Source: Batrachochytrium dendrobatidis JAM81 (lineage: Eukaryota; Chytridiomycota; Chytridiomycetes; Rhizophydiales). Taken from it: a stretch of DNA of 64,000 bases. Below, piece by piece: positions 45,724-60,820 of this stretch. The position numbers were made by a program, and so were the translations under genes. The notes beneath the pieces are model-generated. The model was not told the DNA's origin. It saw only the letters and a list, made by a program, of their open reading frames with translations, and ran no database searches. The stretch is from the NCBI RefSeq assembly GCF_000203795.2, contig NW_006281105.1:372001-436000 (forward strand). Reading direction: 5' to 3'. The first letter of the stretch is position 1. Each line of letters begins with the position of its first letter.

Positions 45724-47077
45724 TTACGATGGCCAATAGTAGCCCAGTCGATGTGTTGCTGAGATTTGCGCAAACCTGAAGCTTTTTTTAGCACAATTGT
45801 TTGTTTCTCCAGTATCATCAGAACTTTGGCAGTAAATTGTATAGCCTGCTTCGTTGATGGTAATTTCTTGTGAAAAATGGCGATATCCGATCCACATGGG
45901 TGGAGCACGAGGAACTATATAACAGAATGTCAATCAAACAATTGGTTGTATGAAATAGACAGGTACATCATATCAACAAAAAACTTGCCCATATCTTGAT
46001 CACGAGTGACTCGATAAACTTGATGGAATGGAAGTTGATTCATCCATCTGGCCCACGCTCGATTTCCAGATCGAGGCTGTCCGTATGTGATTAGGGATAC
46101 TTTTCGATTTTTTGGGTTTCCGTGAGAATAAATAAAATCTGCAGCACAAATACTTGCCATGGCTCCGCCAAGTGAATGCCCAGTGAAGACAATATCAAAG
46201 CCTGGATATTGGTCCATCAATCGATCAATCTCAGTCATGAGTGCTATGCGATATGATAGATACAATTGATTGTATCCGTAATGTACCTATAATGATGGTA
46301 AGCATAAATAGACAAGTATGTGTTGAATGTTTAAAGCAAACGGATCTTCGGTTTAAATACATTGCACATTGTAGCATGAACTTACTTTGACACCTTCTGG
46401 TTTCTGAGGTATGTAGGGATAATTAAGATATTCTTGTGTTTGAGGTCGCCATGGAGTTTTAATCCAACTGGGTTTCCCAAGGTATACACGCAGATTGGAT
46501 TTCCAGTCAGCGTTATTACCAGTTCCTCGAAACACAACGACAATACTCCGTGTAAATGTATTAACCGCTACAATTCTGTAGAATGAAATCATCATATACG
46601 ATAGATTAGATCAGAACATGCTTGATGAGTCCAATAAGATACTAACCCCAGTCCATTGTTAGATATTGGGTTTTTGAATGTCTTTTTAACTTGAGTTTGT
46701 TTAAGCACTCCTCCACACAATTCTCCACATCCCCATTCTCCTCGGAGACTCACGTCTTTGCAATCTAGTTGAAGTATTATGGCCAAAACATCAATGAATT
46801 GGGTCAGTGTACAGTGTAAGCAGCGTTATTCGATCGGTCATTGCTTCTTACAGACAACTGCAGAAAACTGCATATAATTAGAAAGTACATTTAGCAGTTT
46901 TTCATCAACTAAAGTTCCAGCGATTGGTATAGTATTATCAGTCTGTCGGCTTGGAATGTCAGATACAGTCATTTTTTCCAAATGGGCTTCCGATTCTATT
47001 CCATGAAACCTGTCGGACAGTGAAGCATAGAGGCTTGATATGGATAGGATAAAAACTAGAAATAATTCAACTCGCAT
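45724..47077 (-). CDS. Secreted class 3 lipase
   Basis: Five exons (47077-46852, 46764-46647, 46575-46386, 46286-45989, 45914-45724) total 1023 bases, 340 residues. MRVELFLVFILSISSLYASL is a signal peptide. The lipase-3 core has SIVVVFRGTGNNADW (oxyanion strand), VHYGYNQLYLSYR and the nucleophile elbow FDIVFTGHSLGGAMAS. It ends with LITYGQPRSGNRAWA, VYRVTRDQDMVPRAPP (catalytic Asp region) and SATHRLGYYW (His). The Ser-Asp-His triad is therefore present. Four Cys in the DCKDVSLRGEWGCGELC region suggest disulfides. The last intron starts with GC rather than GT (GCAAGT at 45988). Fungal members hydrolyse triacylglycerols outside the cell. Confidence 0.88.
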
Positions 47078-47470
47078 AATCTAACAACACATGTTAATGA
47101 TATGATGGAGTGATGCAAGCATATATTTCAAGTAGGGTTGCATTGCCAGGATTTACCTATAAATATATCTATAACTTGAACAGTAAAGTAATCGCACCCA
47201 TTCTATTTTAACCTGTATATATCATTCTAAAACTGCTGCGCTGTGGAAACAAGCTACAGTTTAACGTGCATTTGCCTTTTCGTGTTTTGATTAGAGCTAA
47301 AAAACTCAATTAAGCCTCTGCTTTGCAGCGGTGGCTTGCAGCCATCAAGTAGTGCCATCCAGACAGTTTATCAATGCAAGACTACGCTTCAGTTGCTTGC
47401 CAACGTATACTTTGATATTCTGCAGCAGCTTGTATTCATGACTGCAGTTCAAAATGATTTAGACTAAAAA
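47078..47470. other. Intergenic region
   Basis: Promoter-side sequence of the lipase gene up to the tRNA gene. No coding frame supported. Confidence 0.6.
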
Positions 47471-47544
47471 TGATTCCATCCAGGATTGAACTGGAGACCT
47501 TGTCCGTGTTAAGGACATGTGATAACCAACTACACCATAGAACC
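47471..47544 (-). tRNA. tRNA-Val (anticodon AAC)
   Basis: On the minus strand 74 bases fold as a cloverleaf. The acceptor stem is GGTTCTA / TGGAATC with G-T wobbles. The D-arm has TAGTTGGTTATCA. The anticodon stem TGTCC/GGACA is perfect, with loop TTAACAC (anticodon AAC). The T-arm is TCCAG-TTCAATC-CTGGA. No intron. AAC decodes valine codons GUU/GUC after A34-to-I editing. Confidence 0.93.
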
Positions 47545-47775
47545 ACATTTTTGGAGTTTGTCTATGCATATATATTTCTAATACATTATTGAGTTTTTGG
47601 ATTGTATTAGAATTCAGTTGGTTTGAGTGATGTCAAAGTAGAAATATAGACAGAATAGTAGCCAAGGCTATAAGAGATGTATTAGCGAGGACGAGTGCTT
47701 ATGCGCAAGCAGATAATTGCTTGATGACCACATGATTCAGGTTTTCCAGAAACTTTCCAACAGACTGATTCAATC
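47545..47775. promoter_or_regulatory. Malate synthase upstream region
   Basis: Short region between the tRNA gene and the malate synthase start. No coding frame; it should hold the malate synthase promoter. A tRNA gene this close may act as a local chromatin boundary (inference). Confidence 0.35.
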
Positions 47776-50245
<2,470 letters not shown>

Positions 50246-50497
50246 TACTTGACCAATCAGATTTCAATGACGACAGTTTACAGCCAATTGCTAGTTCTTC
50301 ATTTCCAAACCTATTTTATGCAATCTGAACAAGATCTGTTATGCAATTTATTTTGAATGGTGAAGGGTAGAGTCGAATGGGACGATCAGTGAGCTACTGA
50401 TAGTATATGATAGAAAGCACAACCAATTGGAGGTTTAGAAGCCTTGCCCATTTGCAAATTGGTTCTGGCATAATAGATCTGAAAGTCACATACAGGA

Positions 50498-53400
50498 ATG
50501 ACTACATATTGGGAGCTGCTGTTGCTAGGAGTAGCTCATGTAAAGGAGAGTGAACATGGGACCGAGTCTCCTAGCAAGCACACCACTGTTTCAGGACAGA
50601 ATAAATGTGAGGGAAATGTAGTGAAGGTGGAAGCAGCCATCTCGCAAGAGTCCGTGATGATGCAGAGAACAAGAGAATATGTACGACACATGCAGCAGTT
50701 GGTTTATGCGCTTGCATGACTATCAAAAGCCTTGAGCTTGAACCCATTGAAGCTGACAGTCTGCATTGACTTATTATCATCACTGCAGGTCAAGAAGGTT
50801 TCCGAGTCCAACCAAGTCGACAAAGCCAAGACCATGTTGTTTGGTCTGATCACTAAAGCCAACCTGGTCCAGCCCATACATACTCTGTCGTTAGAAGTCA
50901 ATTCTACCAAGTCTCTAGAGAATTCTTCAATGGCTGAATCCGTTGTGTCGAGTAATGGTAAATCAGGAAATCAAGCAGTGCATAGTGCTGATATGCAGAC
51001 TTGCATTCTACCACTCACGGATGCGCAGGATATGTATCTGCAGGCTGCTGCTAGAGTGAGTTGAAGTCCTTCTGAATCTAGTCTTCAAGTGTGCTAATCT
51101 CATGTTGAACATTTCGCTAGCTTTTTCTATGTTTGAATCTGGATGTGGGCGATCTGGTGGGATGGCTTCCATTGGAATGTATTCCCTATCTATTGCTATC
51201 CATCAACAGGTATTTGGACTGAATAGATGCCTTTTAATTACAATTCTAACACGCTCGTCTTTATACAGCAACGAGTGTGATGATCAATTACGGCATCCAT
51301 TTCTTCTTTACAGTCGTTTCATGCTGAGGAAATATCTAAATACATGCATGATTCCAGAGAATGAGCGTGAACTTGTTGCTGATTGCGCAAAGTTTGTAGA
51401 AAATGCTATTGGTTCGCTTCGTATTAAATCCGCTGCATCTTTTAAAGATTCTACCGATATGGACATGGATGCCGATAAAGCATTTCTGTTGGATCAAACC
51501 GTGTTCGTGATGTTGTTTGAGCTCGCCATGTATAACTATATAATTGACATGCCAAAAATAGCCGCTGGCTGGTTTTCTCTTCTATGGGCTCATTATGAAC
51601 AGCAACCCCATGCTAGTGGCAATATCGAAAGACTCATGCAAGTAGTTATTTTGATGTGATCGATGGTGTATAGTATTCTGGTTTAAAGAATGCATTCATG
51701 ATCGACCGTATTTTAACGATTTTTAATTTTATGGAAACAAGTGATATAAAACTAGCCAAGCGAGTCGAGAAAATGTGTAAACAGGCGTGCGCACCAGTAT
51801 CTCAGACAGACCTTTTTTCAACAAGCAACATCATTACACAATTGCATTTCTTTGAAAGATTTATTGATAATACATCAGATTTGGTCAGTGCAGCAATTGT
51901 AAGATCCATTCCACTTTCATGTCGCAGAACAATTGCACGAATATTTTCCAACCGAATAATTCAAACCGATGCACAAAGTACGACCAAATCTCCTAAATCA
52001 ATCGTTGTATTAGTACACTTGATATGCAACTCTCTTTCTGTTCTTTTGGAAAATAATGGTAATAATATCATGTTTTTAGATGCTCAAACTCTTGTCATCT
52101 ACACGCTCCACACTAAACATAACACTTAATATTTGTAGGTGGAGATGCAAAGGCAGAATTGTTTCCAGAGTTTATGGTGCACTTTAACTGCCCTTCTATT
52201 ATGAACAAACATGCGTGCTTGACACTGCTTGATCTTCCCTCCATATTTATCAAACATCCCGAATTCACAAGAAACAAGGACAACGATGTCAAACTATTTT
52301 GTCAACATTCACAAAACCTATTCATGTTTCTTTACCAAAATAGTACCATCGCCTTGTGGTGTGAGACGATGGAGTCGCATGGTGAGTTGCTTTGATAGTA
52401 TTAACTTGATATATTTGATTTTTAATTACGCCATGCTTTAGAGTTTTTTGCGCAAATATTTGTTCAGTATCCATTCTTGAAATTAAAAAGACAGGTATTT
52501 TAAATTGGCTTGCTTTTTCCAAAACCAATCTGATTTCAAAGTATATATACTGACAGATTATTGCATCTATTCATAACAAATGATTGTTCGATTGATCCTA
52601 TCCATTCCTTTCATCCAACCAAGTTTCTGCACAAAACTGTTGACAGATATGCTGTTCAACGAAGTCCACGCAGCGATTTCCAAATTGATCAGGTATACAT
52701 TTTATAGAATGATCATCAACATAGCATATTGGTAGAATCAAACATTTGACTTGAATCGCATGCTGATAACGAACTTTAATCATCCAATATAACCTATACA
52801 TTTTAGGATATATTTTTAAACGAAATGCTTTTTTCACGCATTCAATCCAGTGAAACGAAATATATTTCAACTTTAAACTCTGTCATTGGCAAGGTAATGA
52901 CTAGATTGCTTGGCTGACTCTTGTTTCACGTAGCTTCTGATTACCCTATCGGTTTATACTATTTAGAATCCCGTGCCCACATGCAAACTGATTGCTAAAT
53001 CTGCAGAGCTGTTTATCAATGATGTAGGTTTTATGCCTTGAGCTGTATGATCAAATCTATAAAATTAGAATGATTGGATTTGGTTCACGCATGTTACTAC
53101 AAGTTATTCATGTTGAAATATTAAAATTTTAGGGTGAATTTGATCATGCTCTGTCGCTCCTTCAAATCGGATTTGTTCTTGTTGAAAATTCATCTCAGCC
53201 GCCTGAAACAAAACTCAATCTTGAGCGAATCCGGCGCAAGTGCTATTATAGTATGCTGATTGAATCGTTTAAAATTATGGATGAGAGTGAAACACGTAAG
53301 CTTGAGAGTGATGTAAGCGTGCATATCATCACCACATTAGAAACTTGTGTAAGTTACATATTGCTGATTTCAAAATGTTCACTAGTATGTACTAACGTGT

Positions 53401-55876
53401 ATTTCGATTTTCTGTATTTACCTTTTGGGTTTTAGGGACTACCCGATCGAGATGAGTTTGTAAGTTTCATCAGAGTAATACGCAGATAAAGTCTTTGGTT
53501 TATATAGAAACACCAACGTTTGTGCATTTTCAACTTTTAGGTGAAATTACTACAAACACTATTGCAAAAATCAAGTTCAAATGCGCTGGTGGAATGTACC
53601 AAATCTTTTGCTATTTATGCCAACAACAAAAGCACATTAGGTAAAAGCAAAACTGATTTCAAATCAGGTTGATATTTGGTTGCATGAGCTTAAATTGCGG
53701 TTGTTTTCTGTGTTTACATTGATGTGATGATCTGTACCATTTATCTTTTTTGTACAAACGCTTTGGTTCTCATTGTTATTTTATCGAGTTTAGAGGCGCT
53801 TATTTTTGTAATTGTATCACGAGTGGCAGCATTCATGGTAGCTGTATTGTTCAGAATCACAGACAAGAGCATGTTTTCAGCAATATGTAAGTATCACGAC
53901 TGCTATTTTCATTGCATTTTCGTTCATTACAAAAATCGATGTGGATTGTTTATTCACCACGAGCCTATATTTTGGTTTGCAGATCCTTCCAGTACTTCTC
54001 CTGGAACCGATGCGCTTTCAGACCAAGCAATTATGGAAGTTCATGCGTTTGCAAATCATATGACTGAATGGCTAACAACATCATTTGGTGGAAATGATGA
54101 GTCTGTGGTAACTTGAGTTGTATTATCTGTAGCAAGAATTCTTGTTATTGGAATTTTAAATGGTTCATATGAACGTGTATGTCTAATGACCAACTGGCGT
54201 GCTATTTGACTCCTAGAAAATTGCGTATGAGCTACTGCTATTGGTTATCACTGGAAGCAGTATTGCACAGCAGGCATTTCTTCTTCTTGTTGGATGTGTT
54301 GGAGGAATACTTGCACCACATCAACCATTGGATAAGCGAGTAAGTGTTTTGTAATACTTTTATAGTTGTACAAATATTTTAGTTGGATTGACTTGTTGAA
54401 TCTAACCACGGTGATATTACTGTTATGCGTGTAGTATTCTCCAAGCAATCTTGGTCCGTTTGCCTTGTGCTGTTCACCAAATTTTCAATCATCTGCATCA
54501 GAAAGGTGTGCTCATTATCAAATCTGATTTGCTAAGCATTTGTATAAGCGTAACCTTGCTGAAGAGATCAGCATTTTGTTTATAGGTTGGATGTTTATGA
54601 TCAAATTCAAGTTCTAACACTATTTTGATTTGAAAAATTCAGCGAAAAGCGAGTTGCGCAAATTATCAGCAACTCTAGTCTTGTAGCTAAAGAAGCTTCA
54701 GCAAATACTTCAGACACGCAAGTAAACCCTTTAAAGAAACCCACATTGCGTGAAATGCAATTACTGGAAGGGCTTATGGAGCAAGTTTGCGTTTGTTGGA
54801 CAAAACTTCCCAAAAATACATCACCTATTCCGTTTTGGGTATTGGGAGATATCACATTGTTTAAAATTCGCTCTGTTACTGTAACGCCTACTGCTACACC
54901 AAACAGTGCTGCAGGGCCATCTTCAACTTCTTTAAAATCGGATCAGTTTCAACTAGTGTAAGATTTGACTTTCAAGTTTATGCCATCTAATAATAGGTTT
55001 AAATGCATATTCCTAATCATTTTACAATGTGGATTTATTTCAAACATGTAGAAAGCGGTATTATCTAAATGGAATTGTTCTTGTTTCTCAAGATTTTTAT
55101 CGGCTTGATTTGCTTGAATGCATATGGAAATCGTCTATTTTGCACAAGTTGATCGAGACATGTATTGGACTAGATGGTGAGTCGCCTTGATGTTTAGTTG
55201 CACGCTGTTTGTCATTCTAATGTTGGTTATTGACTTGTCTGAACTGAATAACGGGTGGAGTAGAGCACATCCATGTTGCATTTTTGAGTCAACTTCTACC
55301 AAGAGTTGATTATAAATTAGCATACCGCGCTCTCAGACTTATTTTATGGGACAAACCAGGTCCTCTTGGTACTACAGTCTCAGAAAAATATTCCGACGAT
55401 GTGGCTTGGAAAACGGTCAAGCCAATATCAGCGTCACTTGCAGATACTAGTTTTATGCAATACACGTGTTTCTGGGATATGCAATTGCTGGAATTTGTTG
55501 TTTGTAAGTCATGACATGAACACCTCTTGTTTCCAACACCACTCTTTGAAAATAATATGTTGATTCAATCCATTTCTGTATAGATCATTTGACGAAACAT
55601 GGCCGAGAAGATGTGGCTCAAGCGTTGATTGTAAGTGTATTGGATACCGCTAGTTTGTTTTATGATGCTAGTTACTGTATAGCCCAAATGCTAATGATGT
55701 CATCATGTTTCGGTATTGGGAATGCGATAGACTCGACATATCAAACAACCGGAAATGTCTATAGCGACACCAGATACGCTTGGACGCCAAACCTACATTT
55801 CCAAGCTCATTCAAACACATTTGACAAAAATGGTATTGGATTTGGATTGTCCCATCTAGCTGTCACTGCAAAATAA
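50498..55876 (+). CDS. Large unrecognised multi-exon protein (helical, probably solenoid)
   Basis: A chain of plus-strand coding blocks separated by short introns runs from an ATG at 50498 to a stop at 55876. Clear blocks include 50789-51056, 51118-51210, 51270-51640, 51697-52060, 52140-52381, 53133-53350, 53984-54110, 54221-54340, 54643-54959, 55262-55504 and 55584-55876. All are rich in Leu, Ile and amphipathic helices (e.g. QTVFVMLFELAMYNYIIDMP, FHFERFIDNTSD-type helices), like HEAT/ARM or other alpha-solenoid scaffolds. I do not recognise the family. The total is probably 1100-1300 residues. It could also be two adjacent genes; no internal stop/start pair clearly divides it. The hydrophobic frame at 53724-53850 is more likely intron than membrane segment. 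Confidence 0.55.
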
Positions 55877-55979
55877 ACCGATTGCATTTATATGGCAACT
55901 TGATATACTATAACAGGCCAATAACGTATAAAATTAAAGCAAATCTTTATTCCAGCCAAACTTGTTTTCACAATATAGG

Positions 55980-57530
55980 CTAATCAGTTTCCATGGGAGC
56001 AGCAGTGCTCTCGGGAATTACAGAAGACACAGCAGCAGAGTCAGCAAGCATATCCAAATACCTATAACAAAACGTTAGCCAACACAACATGAACTCAACA
56101 ATCAGCTATACCGCTGCAAAAGGAAATCAGTCGAGTATATGGAATGCTTGTATATTACCTCTGATGCTCATCGCCTTCAACAGTGTAAAAGTTGACTCCC
56201 ATACCAACAACACCAATCGTGCAGTTGTTGATATTGAGTTCCTTGTCCTGTTGAAGAGTATCGCGAAGCGATCTTAATCCATAAAGAATCAACTCATCCA
56301 AAGTGGCTGAAAATAAAGTTATGCAAGTATACAAAAAGATTAGCTACATTGGCATCAACATACAGGGAACCAACTGCATAATGATGAGTCAATCAAACAA
56401 ACCAACCTGTTTCGTAACTACCAATCTGACGCTCCAACGAGGTTTTTGCAGATTGCGAACGAGCACCAATTGCAATTGCACAATAGTCAAAAAAGTTTCC
56501 AGATGGAGCACACTCGTACAAATGAGGACCAGTATCCTAATGAATTAAATTATCAAGCACGTATGAGTTTGAAATCAAAAACACTTTTACTGGCTTCATG
56601 TATTTTGGTAGCTAGCCCACCCAATGTTCACTTACATCTACGCCAATAACCAGTAAACCCACACCGTAAGGACGTTTTCCGTATCTTTGAGTGTTGATCT
56701 GAGCCTCTAAATATATCACAAGACAGTCCATCAATTTAGTAATTTGTTATCAGTCACGCCATTCGATTTAAACCCCATCAATAATACATGGATTGTAAAG
56801 AATGAACAAACGTACTGTCCCCAATGGATGCAACAATGCGAGAAACCGGAAGAGGACGATTATACACCATGCGAGACTTCATGGCTTCGGATCTCATGTA
56901 GTTACTATTAAAGTTGACGTTGTTTATAGTATTAATAGAATACTCCGAGTCAATGTATTCAACACCCAAATATTTAAAAAACAATAGCAGTAACCAAGTT
57001 CAAGCAGGATATACTATGCGATATGATTCGAAACACACCTCAGCACTCGAGCATCAGAGGTAAGCCCGGAAAATGCAATGCCCATATGGTCATCAATTTT
57101 GAGCACTTTCTTTTGATACGTGGCAAGCTCTCCAACAGATCTCTAATAAATTGATTGTACATGTCAGCGATGAGCAATACGCTATGATTTTAAACCAAGC
57201 TCTGCATGACTGAAGATCTAGCTACTGAAAAGACAGAACAGTTAGACCCACCTTGAGCGCAAGCACAACAGCGTGGGTATTTGATCGGAGACCCACAGCA
57301 GCAGACCCCTGCTTGACTGCTTCAAGAGCGTATTCAACTTGATGAATGCGGCCCTACACATTCAGATATTAATAAATTTAGCCAAAACAGGTCTTGTAAG
57401 TGATGGGATTCAGTCCTGAATCACAGCCAGAAGTGAAGCCTTGCCAACACCACTTCCAGACAGAATCCTGCTCAAAACAGGAGATGCAGTGCATACCTGC
57501 GGAGACCAAATAGTAATGTCGCTGTCGTAT
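55980..57530 (-). CDS. PSMA1: 20S proteasome subunit alpha type-1 (PSMA1, alpha6); first exon unresolved
   Basis: On the minus strand, exon pieces spell the conserved alpha-subunit start [20 protein letters not shown], then [20 protein letters not shown]. Further pieces are [73 protein letters not shown] and [12 protein letters not shown]. The tail is acidic/Ala-rich and ends APMETD. The combination RPLPVSR and [19 protein letters not shown] is characteristic of alpha type-1. It forms part of the outer heptameric ring of the 20S core in cytosol and nucleus. The sequence upstream of YDSD starts at a splice acceptor (AG, complement of 57531-57532) in a frame with no ATG, so a very short first exon lies further upstream and was not located. 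Confidence 0.9.
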
Positions 57531-58644
57531 CTGATGATGGATTCAGTTGAACATTAGAAAGGACAGTGAAAGCATATTAGTACAAGTTCTGAAGTAAGAC
57601 GATGGAAAGTGCACTCTCCGGATCTAATGTCAGTTGTATGTTTTTATCCCTGGTCAAGCTACAATGGCGACAACCCCAAAATGAACCAGAACCACAAAAC
57701 TCTTGTAGTGGTGGTAAATAGATACAGCACTTGTAGTGTGGTTGCCAACTCTCAAATCATCATAATCAACTCAACTGGTTCCTAAACATTTTTGTAGTGA
57801 TTCCAGGAAAACAATTCTACATGACTGTTTTGCCATTTAATTCCATTTTGAATCTGCTATTTATCAATCAGTGTACGATCTGACTGCTGAGAATAATCGG
57901 ATGAATTCAACTTGCATTCCAGACAGGCTCTGGTCTCACACGACCAGGTTCTAATCGTGTATAAAACATAATCCAATTGTGAAGCAGTCGAGTTCAGATA
58001 ACTCAAGTTGCTATTGACCATCTGCTCGGCCATCTTCGCGATGGATTTCGGTTATTTTATGCTTTACTGGTCAATCATCATGAATGAGTCTCAACATTAG
58101 TTCATCACTGCATATTAATTCAAACTATCAATTCAGAAAAACTCAATGTCAAATACAGTCAAAACACACATGTCACTCTAGTGTCTGGGTTCATATCAAC
58201 TTTAAAACATGCCAATTCACGAATTATAAAGTCGACTCAAAAGGCAGGTATATGCTTAAACAGCAAGCATAGCAAGAAATACAACATCAACCCTCGTTTG
58301 AATTCTGGAAAGTCGTTGGATTGCATTCAACTTTGAATTTTGATAGTTGTAATCCATGATTGCCACCAGAAATGCTACACATAAACTCGTGCCGTTTCTT
58401 TCAATAAATCCTAAATGTGTAGTCAAACTGTTAGAATGTAGTGTTTGGGATATCTACTATTCTTGATAACATCTCCAAATTTTGTTTGAAATGCAAATAG
58501 CAGATGAATGACTCCATTTTTAAAATCAAATTGATCAGTTGCTTGTTTCAACAAGCTTATGATTTCAACCAAAACAGATCATCAACTGAAAAATCGACAA
58601 CTTGAATGACCGATTCGCAAGTGGCCAGTCCCAGAAATCAATGT
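57531..58644. other. Intergenic region
   Basis: It should contain the first exon and promoter of the proteasome gene (57531 to about 57900). Elsewhere no frame or RNA gene is supported. Confidence 0.5.
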
Positions 58645-60316
58645 TTATTGTTGTATGAATGGTACAGACTTTCTAATCAATAATCTAGCATTCGTCAAGA
58701 GTGCATGAACCATGTCTAAATAGATATTGGGTTGGCGACGCGAGTCTTTTTCCATTTCAGATATGAGCAGCTCTGGTTTATTGACCTCCACCTCAACTTC
58801 GTGCAGATCTTCACCAATTTTTACAGACTGGTGATCCCCCATAGACAGTTTAAAATATCGTGAAACAAGCAATTCAGATACAAAAATGAGGTTGAAATAG
58901 TATATCAGAAACTTTTGGCCTATAAACAAATACAATTCAGCATAATGCTTACAGTACTGTAAGAGCTTTCTACTGTTCGTTTTACTTGAGTAAGATCAAC
59001 TTGAAATGGTGTCAACGAGTATGATAGTCTATCCTTGCATCGAGAAAAGTCGGGAGTTTCCAGTAAATCAATATTTTCAACTACAAACAAAACATCCAGT
59101 CAGCTAAAAAGTATATCTGTCTAATGATTTTTTCAGTTGAAAACATATACAACTCAACTATGGTGTTCAATATTGACTGACACGCGATAGTCCAATGGAG
59201 ATTGTGGAAGAAACACTTCCAAGTTTGCAACATTTACTTTTGAAATGATACACTTGACCTAATTGTGTTTAAAGTGGTGTTGAATTCAAGGATTTAGATT
59301 CAAAACAATTCAATCTTGTTGGAAACCATTCTATTTACCTGTTTGGTTTTCATATTGATTGTTTTTCGGACTTTACCGATACCATGTACGTGAAAAAACT
59401 GATCTTCTTCATACAAATGCACATACCGTACATTTGATTTAGGAAGTCCAACCACATGGTTTAGCTTTTGGTTGAGAAGACTGTGCATATCACGAGTCAT
59501 GTTACTTTGGAATGCAAAGTGTCCGCCACTATTGTCCATCACTGTTTCTGACCGGATAGGAAGCTGAACACGTTGACGAGATTCCTTGTCACATACACGC
59601 CCCAGTTTGACTTCAATCTAGAATCATTCAAACGTGATATTAGATCTAATGGCTGGGCTTATTAGAAACATTGTCAAACATGTGGTATAGACAATCCGTA
59701 AGTTGAATGTACATACTTCAATAGCCGATACAAACCGTGATTGTTTTTTTGCAATCATATCTTGTGCACGTAATATAGACGTTCTAAGAAACTGGCCGAC
59801 TTGCTCGGTTACATCCATATGAATAGTGGGCCAAAACAAAGGCATATTGTTACGAGAGACAGTAGGTTGAGTAGGATGCGGTTTATTGGGTTGTGGCAGT
59901 AGATGAGAGTTGTGAGGAACGTGTTGTTGACTAGCATGGCTTGTATGCATACTGCTGCCAGCATTACAATCTGTAGTATTCAGACTAGTTTGGTGCTGAG
60001 AGTGATATTCGGGTGTTTCTGGCTGACTTTGAATAGAGTCAATACTGCCTTTCATGTAGTTGTTAAATCCAGACTGCTGATGGTTATCTGTATGATGATG
60101 TACATGACTTGCATTATCACTATTTTTGGCAGTAATGAATAGATCTTTGTCATTTGTGATGGAATTGGCTACACTAAGAACATGCGCTTGACAAGAAGCA
60201 GTGGAAGAAGAATCAAATGGAGGATCGTTGTACTTTTTTCGTTTTCGTTTGAGACCTGTATCAGCTTGATGACTGTCAGGACTGTCTGGAGGGTTGATGG
60301 AATGTTTGTTTGACAT
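58645..60316 (-). CDS. mRNA 5'-triphosphatase, fungal Cet1-type (capping enzyme beta subunit)
   Basis: Exons 60316-59717 and 59617-59339 join in phase; later pieces are about 59258-59159, 59080-58953 and one ending at 58645. The first 160 residues are disordered with a basic cluster (LKRKRKKYNDPP), likely nuclear. The triphosphate-tunnel fold starts with IEIEVKLGRV, the ExExK metal motif. It continues with RVQLPIRSETVMDNSGGHFA, NVRYVHLYEEDQFFHVHG, KVRKTINMKTK, DFSRCKDRLSYSLTPFQVDL and the second acidic strand EDLHEVEVEVNKPELL. This is the metal-dependent RNA triphosphatase family of fungi. It removes the gamma-phosphate of nascent mRNA before guanylyl transfer and is unrelated to the cysteine-phosphatase enzyme of animals. 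The joins of the last two exons are uncertain. Confidence 0.85.
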
Positions 60317-60820
60317 TATTTGAAGCTATTCAAATGCCGCCGAAAGTTCAAACAAAATGAAACTACACCACGTGACCATTGGTTTGAAAGCCAATCTCAT
60401 TTTGTCGATATTCTTATTAATCCTGTTCATGTATAATAAAGTACCAAATCTACTGGATAACATTGTCAATTAAACCTGACAGAATGTACTGTATTTTGGG
60501 TTAATTTTGTACAAAACAACTGAATGGATATTCATATTACAGTTTTAGTCAATCCCACACTTTAATCTCCAACTAAATATTGGATTGACATGTTGCAACT
60601 CTATCTGATATTTTGAAATATGAGTTCAACACTTGAATTCAATATCTGGTGATTGTACAATAAAGACAATTTCAGTTCAAAACTATAGTTTGTATGAATA
60701 TTGTATTTATTGAGAATGTTGCCAGATATTCATTGTTTCAGTCGTTACAGAATGAAAAGTACTCCATTTTACGTGGATACGGTTGTAATCAAATCACACT
60801 GTTGGTGGAGAAACAAGGCT
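60317..60820. other. Intergenic region with CACGT-type motif
   Basis: No supported gene. CATTTTACGTGGATACGG at 60765-60782 is the inverse of the motif at 28391. A stretch at 60670-60700 (TTTCAGTTCAAAACTATAGT) resembles 28719-28738. Confidence 0.5.

Noticed and set aside
53724..53850. Hydrophobic segment suggesting a membrane protein
   Set aside because: The T-rich sequence sits between exon blocks and is better explained as intron read-through.
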